Source: an uncultured Lachnospiraceae bacterium (GTDB lineage: Bacteria; Bacillota; Clostridia; Lachnospirales; Lachnospiraceae). From it: 40,922 bases of DNA. The stretch is from positions 1 to 40,922 of the forward strand of contig CADANF010000029.1 of assembly GCA_902789175.1 (NCBI GenBank), given 5' to 3'. The notes beneath the pieces were generated by a model. It was given only the letters and a program-made list of their open reading frames with translations, did no database searches and was not told the origin of the DNA. Positions 35,204-40,922 of this stretch are shown here, piece by piece. Position 1 is the stretch's first letter. The number at the start of each line of letters is the position of its first letter. The position numbers and the translations under genes were made by a program.

Positions 35204-36101
35204 CCTCTTCCCCTAAATAATCACAAACCTGTGGAAATATTACTTTTTCTCTTCTTCCTGATAAAAAAGCAGAATATTGAATTACATATTCTTCCAGCAT
35301 ATTAGCAAGGAACATTTTTTTATCCATATAGATAATTATATGATTTAAAATATTTACAAGTTGTCTTCTATGTTCACTTTTAAAATACTTTTCATTATCA
35401 AGTATTCTATACGCATATAAATCAACAAATGGCCTTATGGGCTCCATTAAATCATCTATGAGATTAAATCTATTAAATTCATTTTTATGATGTATCCCCA
35501 GTTGGCTATTAAGTCCATAACCCACACATAGTCGCGCTAAATATGATCTTATTATGGAATACCCGTAATCTAGACCTGAATTTAAAAGGATATCTTCATT
35601 GCCCCTTGAAAATGTTGTTCCCATTAACGTATTAAAATATACTTTTGCTGCATGTGCTTCTCTATTGGTCTTATCACCAACAGTTATTTCTTCTAAAAAC
35701 TGTTGTAATTTGTCATCCGCCCCTACTTTTTTTAAAGATCTTAACACTTGTTTTTGATTAAGGATTTTATAATAAACTATTATTTTCCAAAAACTATCAT
35801 AAAATACCGTGTCTTTTTCTATTTGAAATCCTATATTTTTTGAAATACGGCTATAATTATCATATGAACTGTAAAATCCTATAGGCAAATGCTCCATATT
35901 ACAAAAAATCACCCCTATATTATATTCCGCCAATGTACTAAGCAATCTTACTGTTAGATTAATTTTTAGATTATCAAGAACAATCATAGAAATATCTTCC
36001 AATGGAATCCATATTTCCCCATCACCTTTATCTATTAATAGATTATTAAGTTTTAAATGAATTGAACATTCATTTTCTATTAATATTACTCTAAATGCCA
36101 T
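35193..36101 (-). CDS. cas1: Cas1 integrase
   Basis: A 302-residue type II Cas1. The metal-binding residues are visible as the Glu in TNREAHAAKVYF (about 145-156), the His in LGIHHKNEFNRFNL (about 202-215) and the acidic cluster IDDLMEPIRPFVD (about 216-228). The N-terminal beta domain includes the typical GDGEIWIPLEDISMIVLDNL. AGGGG lies before the ATG. The tracrRNA terminator ends only about 32 bases upstream, so no separate promoter is evident and expression probably depends on read-through from cas9 or the tracrRNA. Confidence 0.96.
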   Translation of the reverse strand: MAFRVILIENECSIHLKLNNLLIDKGDGEIWIPLEDISMIVLDNLKINLTVRLLSTLAEYNIGVIFCNMEHLPIGFYSSYDNYSRISKNIGFQIEKDTVFYDSFWKIIVYYKILNQKQVLRSLKKVGADDKLQQFLEEITVGDKTNREAHAAKVYFNTLMGTTFSRGNEDILLNSGLDYGYSIIRSYLARLCVGYGLNSQLGIHHKNEFNRFNLIDDLMEPIRPFVDLYAYRILDNEKYFKSEHRRQLVNILNHIIIYMDKKMFLANMLEEYVIQYSAFLSGRREKVIFPQVCDYLGEEDDY

Positions 36102-36133
36102 ATTATCCCCTATAAACTAATAGCATTCTTTGT

Positions 36134-36232
36134 AAAAAGAAAAGGACGCCCGTCGGCGTCCTTTAGTTTCGGCATAAAGCCTTATTTTAGTAGGTCTGAA
36201 AAAATTAAGTGATTAGAAACTTTTTCTCTACT
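36134..36232 (-). ncRNA. tracrRNA
   Basis: On the minus strand the sequence begins near 36232 and carries an anti-repeat at about 36184-36226, complementary to most of the array repeat (including TTTCTAATCACTTAATT and CTACTAAAA, with a central bulge). It continues AATAAGGCTTTATGCCG, the typical nexus hairpin of type II tracrRNAs, then a strong final hairpin GGACGCCGACGGGCGTCC and a T-run. It lies between cas9 and cas1, as in Streptococcus thermophilus CRISPR1. Length is about 99 bases. It fixes the transcribed strand of the array. Confidence 0.95.
36143..36163 (-). terminator. tracrRNA rho-independent terminator
   Basis: On the minus strand AAAGGACGCC and GGGCGTCCTTT form a G/C-rich stem around a short loop, followed by TTTTCTTTTT. 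It is the 3-prime hairpin of the tracrRNA and also stands between cas9 and cas1. Confidence 0.9.
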
Positions 36233-36238
36233 AAGAAT

Positions 36239-36267
36239 ACTATACCTCAATAAAACACCTTTTTCAA
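36239..36267 (-). promoter_or_regulatory. tracrRNA promoter
   Basis: TTGAAA (36267-36262), a 17-base spacer and TATAGT (36244-36239) on the minus strand match the vegetative consensus at 5 of 6 bases in each box. Transcription would begin near 36232, just before the anti-repeat. The -10 box is 32 bases beyond the cas9 stop codon and nine bases separate that stop from the -35 box. Confidence 0.8.
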
Positions 36268-36275
36268 CATTTATT

Positions 36276-39200
36276 TTATTGTTTTCCAACTACAGTTGTA
36301 AACTTCATATTATTTACATAATAACGGTTACCCAATATATCTGTAACTACTTTTCTAATACTTTTTGTCTTGGATAAACCAATCAAATTTTGTTTTTTAA
36401 ATTTTGCTGCTTCAACCGGTTTTGTTTCAATATAGTTTCGAACTTTAGGCATTGTTCTTGATAAAAATCTTTCAATAAAAACTTCTCCTCCCTTTTCATA
36501 TTCAATAATATCCTCCTTGTAAAAAGACAATTTAAATTCATAACCTAATTTTTCTAAATCACTTCTTTTTTGTCCCGGAGCAATCATCTTTTCATTTATT
36601 AACGTTTCTGCATACTTATCCTCATCAATAATAAAAAGATTACCCTCGCATTTAACATCCGACTGTTTAATTCCCACCAGATAATATTGATTATCTTTAA
36701 AATAAACATCCATTCTAAACGGATTAAGTGAGTCCAAAATAACCTTTCGACTGTTTTTTTCAAATCCATATTTATGGGAAATATCTATACAACTTCCTAC
36801 TTCTCCATCTAAATACTTAAGCATGGTTATTTTAGGTCCATTATTTTTCTTTGAATATTTTCTTATTATATCACCAGTTTCCTTTTCATATTGTAAAAAA
36901 GGATTTTTTGAATCTGAATATTTTTCATAAATATCCATTATTAATTCAAACGTTTTGTGATTATTTTTATACATCAAAAAATTCTTTTCGTTTCCTTTTT
37001 CAATAAAGTTTTTAAACCTCTTAATCCCGTCATCAGTTCTAATATCAAGTTTACTTATTTTATATACCTTATCATCTACATTTCTTGTACAATAAACAGT
37101 TTGATTACATAATGCTCTGTTACATTTTTGATTTTTTTGATACCAATATTTATTAGTTTTTGCAGCATTTTCAATATTACTTTTTATTCTTAGCCATTTA
37201 CTTTCGTACATTGCCATTTTATATTCTAAGTCATTTTTTAACAAAGCTTCAAAACCTTCTTTGTTTTTTATTTCTCCGGTTTCATAGTCAATATACTTTT
37301 CAGTTATTTTATGATACGCTTCATAACCCATCTGTGAAAAGGCAATTAGCATAGCATCTACAGCATGATGAGCATATGATTCATCTCGATCTTTCTTTAA
37401 GCTAAGATTTACACGCATTTGGTGAGTAAAGCTACCTCTAATTACCTTAACTTTAGTATTAGCATTTTTACTAATAAAATAATCTTGTAGTAAATTCAAA
37501 ACAACTTTTGATGCATATCTAGTATCATTAATATTTCTATTAATAAATCCTTGTAAAACTTCTACTTTTGTAATATCCTGTTCATTTAAAAAATTATCCC
37601 TCTTCTTACGCTGAGTAACTCCTGAATAGTTTTCAAGAATATACTTAATAAAACTGTTATGATTCCATTCTCTATTAACTGTTGTTAAGTATGATAAAGG
37701 AGTTCTATTTCCTTTTTTCTGATTTTCTTCAGCATACACAAGGACTTTATTACTTCGGCTATCATCAAAAGAAATTGATAATGGAATTATATGATCTATT
37801 TCAAATTTATTTTGATCATCTATTAAATCATCAATTCTTATCATTTTTCCAGAATACGGGCATATTCCTCCCTGCTCATTCCAAAGTTTTAACTTAAGTG
37901 GTAATTTCTTATGATTTTTAAAATCTTTTTCAGTGATAAGACGACCATATTCTGATTTAATTTTATCTTTTATATTTTTTAATTCATTTTCATTGTCACG
38001 TTGTTCTTTCTTAATTCTTTTTTGCTCTTCATCTGTATTTTTGTCTCTTGGCATTTCAATAACAATTCTGTCAGGATAACCATACTTTTTAATTAAAGCA
38101 TTAAGAATTTTAACTGTTATTCTAACTGTTTTAGAAACAACAGGATTATATATATCCTCAACCATAACATCAGCTGGAATTATATTGCAGTCCTTAAAAC
38201 GCTCTTTTCTAGATTTTAAAATGCCCATATCTGAAAGGAGTTCCATCTGATTTTTAGGTTGTAAATACAATTCAGGAATCAACTCATTCATTATGGTTAA
38301 ACCAAAAGATTGCCATTTGCTAAATAAAGATCCGTTAGCTTTACGAATTTTTATTAAAATATCCTTTACATTTTCTGGTAAAACAATACTATTCCGATCA
38401 AAAGCTTTTATAATTGATTCTTTATCCGTATTTAATGTTAATATGTCACCTATTAAATCCAATTCATCTCTTGATAATGATGTAATATCAAACCCAATTT
38501 CCTCTAAGGCTCTTCTCATTTTATTGTAAGCTTCAAAAGAATGAAATATTTCTTTATCGTTCTTATCAATTCTTGCGCCTGTTATTACGCAATTTTTATC
38601 ACCAATCACCTCACCAATTATCTTTTTTACATTTACTGTTTTTGAAATTTTAATTTTCTCTACAATTTTTCTTTTAGCTTCTTCTGTTAATTTTCCTTGT
38701 TCAATAAGATCCGAATCTGATGTGATTGTAAGATTATTTAAATCATTAAGTACATTAAATTCTTGAGCAGTGTAAGATGCCCCTGATGCCCTCTTCTCAT
38801 CAGAATTAATACTACATTTACCAATGAGCTTGTCAAAAATATTATCAACAGTTATGTAATTTCCATCTTCTCCCATTTCTGTTGTATATTTTCCATAATC
38901 GGTTCTTGATAATTCATTGCCAGGTCCTTCATAATACTCTCTTTTTCGCCCAAATAATTCTAAATATTTATCTTTGAATTCTTCTGTTAACTTTGAATTA
39001 TATTTAAACTGACAATTGATAATTTCATTTATTTCTTTTTCATATGCCGATTTAGTATAAACATTTCTTAATGTGATACTTTCACCGTTTTCTTCAATTG
39101 TTATATTTCCTCGAAATGCATTATACTCTTGAAATCTTTCCCATTGTATTTCACATGGAAGTTTTTCTTTTAATTCTGCCTCATTTCTTGCGATACTTTT

Positions 39201-39587
39201 TGAATAATCTGATGAATCATCCCCACTATCAGCATCATCTAAATATGATATTCCTCTATGCTTCAAATAATTGAGCAACACCCAATAAAGTTTCTCGTTA
39301 GATATTTCTTCATTAAGTGCCTTTATTTTATATTCTAAAATATTGTTAATTGCCTTGTCTGGAATATTGAACCCACTTGACACCCACAATTGTTTAAAAT
39401 CTTCAATTCTTGTTTTTCTTCTTCTGGTTAATCTTCTTCCCTGTCTAAAACCACGTCTTTCTACGTTATTTGCCGTTTCTGCAGCTGGAAATATATTAGA
39501 ACATGACTCTAATATTTCATAATCATCATTTACCACAGCCCAACCAACTGATGCTATTCCTAAATCTAATCCTATTGAAATCCCCAT
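36276..39587 (-). CDS. cas9: Cas9 RNA-guided nuclease
   Basis: This 1103-residue Cas9 appears complete and active. RuvC-I has the catalytic Asp at residue 8 (IGLDLGIASVGWAVV). The arginine-rich bridge helix is RRGFRQGRRLTRRRKTRIED (about 44-63). RuvC-II has the Glu in RIVIEMPRDKN (about 505-515). The HNH domain shows CPYSGK (about 575), the catalytic IDHIIPLS (about 596-603) and the Asn in SNKVLVYAEENQ. RuvC-III has AHHAVDAMLIA (about 740-750). The C-terminal 300 residues should hold the PAM-reading part, which cannot be predicted here. GGGAGG precedes the ATG. The size is at the small end for Cas9, similar to the S. thermophilus CRISPR1 type. Confidence 0.98.
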   Translation of the reverse strand: MGISIGLDLGIASVGWAVVNDDYEILESCSNIFPAAETANNVERRGFRQGRRLTRRRKTRIEDFKQLWVSSGFNIPDKAINNILEYKIKALNEEISNEKLYWVLLNYLKHRGISYLDDADSGDDSSDYSKSIARNEAELKEKLPCEIQWERFQEYNAFRGNITIEENGESITLRNVYTKSAYEKEINEIINCQFKYNSKLTEEFKDKYLELFGRKREYYEGPGNELSRTDYGKYTTEMGEDGNYITVDNIFDKLIGKCSINSDEKRASGASYTAQEFNVLNDLNNLTITSDSDLIEQGKLTEEAKRKIVEKIKISKTVNVKKIIGEVIGDKNCVITGARIDKNDKEIFHSFEAYNKMRRALEEIGFDITSLSRDELDLIGDILTLNTDKESIIKAFDRNSIVLPENVKDILIKIRKANGSLFSKWQSFGLTIMNELIPELYLQPKNQMELLSDMGILKSRKERFKDCNIIPADVMVEDIYNPVVSKTVRITVKILNALIKKYGYPDRIVIEMPRDKNTDEEQKRIKKEQRDNENELKNIKDKIKSEYGRLITEKDFKNHKKLPLKLKLWNEQGGICPYSGKMIRIDDLIDDQNKFEIDHIIPLSISFDDSRSNKVLVYAEENQKKGNRTPLSYLTTVNREWNHNSFIKYILENYSGVTQRKKRDNFLNEQDITKVEVLQGFINRNINDTRYASKVVLNLLQDYFISKNANTKVKVIRGSFTHQMRVNLSLKKDRDESYAHHAVDAMLIAFSQMGYEAYHKITEKYIDYETGEIKNKEGFEALLKNDLEYKMAMYESKWLRIKSNIENAAKTNKYWYQKNQKCNRALCNQTVYCTRNVDDKVYKISKLDIRTDDGIKRFKNFIEKGNEKNFLMYKNNHKTFELIMDIYEKYSDSKNPFLQYEKETGDIIRKYSKKNNGPKITMLKYLDGEVGSCIDISHKYGFEKNSRKVILDSLNPFRMDVYFKDNQYYLVGIKQSDVKCEGNLFIIDEDKYAETLINEKMIAPGQKRSDLEKLGYEFKLSFYKEDIIEYEKGGEVFIERFLSRTMPKVRNYIETKPVEAAKFKKQNLIGLSKTKSIRKVVTDILGNRYYVNNMKFTTVVGKQ

Positions 39588-39737
39588 GTTATTCCTCCCT
39601 AAAATATTTTTAGATATTATAACTGTATTCCTATAATAATAAGACTACATTAAAATTTTACAACTTTTTCTCTGACTATTACATAATATTTTTTAAATCA
39701 AATTTTTTTTTGTTATATAAATTTTCTGCTATCCAGT

Positions 39738-40118
39738 CTATTTTTCTAAATAATAAAGTAACTGTTCGGTTGCTTTTGATGGTCCTCGCAAAGTCTTCAG
39801 GCCATTTTCAAGTAAATCTTTTTTCTTATATTTATCATCTGGGTAAGTCTCAATAAGTTTTAATCTCATATATTTTTTTGCTGGTTTTAGTTGTCCCTTA
39901 ATATTATATTCCTGATCATTATTACTTCCGTTTGCCATATCTACATCTATAACATTACATTTATACAGAATTGCACCAACTGATTGGCCAACATAAATAT
40001 ATACAATATCTCCTGCTTTTACCTTTGTGCTTTGACGCCAATCAATATAATCGAGATTTGCAAATGCCTCTCTATGTCGATAATACTTTTCATTACACGG
40101 AATGATCCAAGCTGTCAT
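39738..40118 (-). CDS. EVE-domain-like small protein
   Basis: This 126-residue protein has the outline of an EVE/PUA-like domain: TAWIIPCNEKYYRHREAFAN (about 2-21), IDWRQSTKVKAGDIVYIYVG (about 25-44), AILYKCNVIDVD (about 49-60) and YMRLKLIETYPD (about 83-94). EVE domains bind modified bases and are frequent in restriction and other defence loci. AGGAGG lies before the ATG. It lies 150 bases upstream of cas9 on the same strand; the gap is AT-rich and could hold the cas9 promoter, so co-transcription is uncertain. The assignment is by motif pattern. Confidence 0.65.
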   Translation of the reverse strand: MTAWIIPCNEKYYRHREAFANLDYIDWRQSTKVKAGDIVYIYVGQSVGAILYKCNVIDVDMANGSNNDQEYNIKGQLKPAKKYMRLKLIETYPDDKYKKKDLLENGLKTLRGPSKATEQLLYYLEK

Positions 40119-40167
40119 ATATAAACCTCCTCTATATAAAATAATTACTCATTTTATTAACCTGTTT

Positions 40168-40635
40168 TTACCTTCTCTCCCCATACATGCTATCCAGCCC
40201 TGACATGTTCAATCCTGACAAATTTGTTCCTGCCATGTTTGTCCCTGGCATATTCATCCCTTGTATATTTGTTCCTGGCATGTTCATTCCCGCCATGCGT
40301 CTTGTGGCAGTTTCTATAACATCTGTATTTTCTACTATTCTACTATTTTGTCTTACGATAATTACCATTCCATGTAAAACAAATCTATTAAATAGCCCCA
40401 TGAGAATTATAAAGACTCCGATTAAGATGTATAAGGCTCCTGAATACTGCAGAAAAAAGCCAAAAATTCCTATACCATTTCTGCTTGGACCACTTAATCC
40501 TTCTCTTATCGATTCAAATCCTGCAAGTAAACTTAACACTCCATATATAATAGGGACTCCACCAAATATACAGGATATAATAGTTATCCCCTTTGCTGTT
40601 GCAAGTGCTCCCTTTTCAAATTTCTCTTTTCCCAT
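40168..40635 (-). CDS. Small membrane protein with C-terminal pentapeptide-like repeats
   Basis: A 155-residue protein with two membrane segments (about 14-37, TAKGITIISCIFGGVPIIYG onward, and about 66-88, GALYILIGVFIILMGLFNRF). A short cytoplasmic or outer region follows (RQNSRIVENTDVIETATRRM). The tail is a run of five-residue units (MPGTN, IQGMN, MPGTN, MAGTN, LSGLN, MSGLD). The units resemble pentapeptide repeats in having Leu, Met or Ile at a fixed position. AGGATG precedes the ATG. Function unknown. Confidence 0.65.
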   Translation of the reverse strand: MGKEKFEKGALATAKGITIISCIFGGVPIIYGVLSLLAGFESIREGLSGPSRNGIGIFGFFLQYSGALYILIGVFIILMGLFNRFVLHGMVIIVRQNSRIVENTDVIETATRRMAGMNMPGTNIQGMNMPGTNMAGTNLSGLNMSGLDSMYGERR

Positions 40636-40740
40636 TTTTTTATTATCATCCTATTATGAAATCTTTCAATTTTCCTCAATTTTTATTTCAATTAAAGCAA
40701 TCTATTTTTCACCTTACTTCATCTTCCTCTATAATAACAC

Positions 40741-40770
40741 AAGAGCTGTCCATTAAAAAGGACAGCTCTT
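40741..40770. terminator. Hairpin between the membrane-protein gene and the right-edge gene
   Basis: AAGAGCTGTCC (40741-40751) pairs exactly with GGACAGCTCTT (40760-40770) around an A-rich loop. A clear T-run is lacking on the plus strand, so it may be a terminator for a distant transcript or a structured leader. The rest of 40636-40908 shows nothing else I can name. Confidence 0.5.
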
Positions 40771-40908
40771 GCTAAATTTTAGCCCTTAATTGCAATTCAG
40801 CCCTAGCTTATACTGTTCACTACCTGATGTTAGTATATAAATAGTTCAAATTAAAATGAGATTTCTCCTAAAACATAGTATTATATATCCAGATAGGAGG
40901 AACTCACT

Positions 40909-40922
40909 ATGGCTCGTAAAAA
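40909..40922 (+). CDS. Start of a plus-strand gene, cut by the window edge
   Basis: AGGAGG at 40895-40900 lies eight bases before an ATG that opens MARK. Only five codons are visible, too few to identify. The strong ribosome site and the change of strand suggest a new transcription unit at the right end. Confidence 0.6.

Noticed and set aside
39588-39737. A defined cas9 promoter
   Set aside because: The gap is so AT-rich that several TATAAT-like boxes occur (for example near 39615) and none has a convincing -35 box at the right distance.

Overview
The window is AT-rich (roughly one third G+C by eye) and nearly all genes lie on the minus strand. Gene content (sugar-transfer ATP-grasp enzyme, ABC exporter, c-di-GMP protein, IS66 remnant, Schlafen/AlbA-type ATP-binding protein, type II CRISPR-Cas with a long Csn2) and strong AGGAGG-type ribosome sites suggest a Clostridia bacterium, most likely Lachnospiraceae. 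No species marker is present, so this is an inference from gene style.

Layout. 0-6.3 kb looks like stable chromosome: a peptidase-S51/GGDEF/EAL fusion, a divergent ATP-grasp gene, a large bidirectional terminator, and a two-gene ABC exporter. 6.3-20.7 kb is an accessory zone full of small, frameshifted or truncated genes. It holds an AlbA-type protein with nine heptapeptide repeats, a DMP19-like pseudogene, an internally deleted K+ channel, a DUF4236 protein, a hydrolase preceded by a small peptide and a two-operator promoter, an ACT fusion protein, a broken macro-domain copy joined to an IS66 remnant, an AbiE toxin-antitoxin pair, a phage tail relic, an intact macro-domain/flavodoxin/DUF1653 gene run, and duplicated 54-residue proteins.

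20.7-39.6 kb is a defence island. A complete type II-A-like CRISPR-Cas locus reads leftward: cas9, tracrRNA, cas1, cas2, long csn2, leader, then an array of 58 repeats and 56 spacers. Only 15 bases after the last decayed repeat begins a second, two-gene system: a 1514-residue protein of unknown fold and a 1582-residue DEAD/DEAH helicase with the C-terminal cysteine-rich DUF1998-type region. This pair recalls Druantia type III (druH-druE) but cannot be assigned from sequence reading alone. An EVE-domain-like protein sits just upstream of cas9.

The observations I rate highest are: the helicase pair packed against the CRISPR trailer, which may be transcribed through the array or from a promoter inside the decayed repeat; a solitary decayed CRISPR repeat 10 kb away, overlapping the stop codon of a small gene; two spacers that differ almost only at codon third positions, indicating repeated sampling of homologous phage genes; a strong tracrRNA promoter whose terminator leaves no room for a separate cas1 promoter; and a candidate structured RNA upstream of the macro-domain gene.
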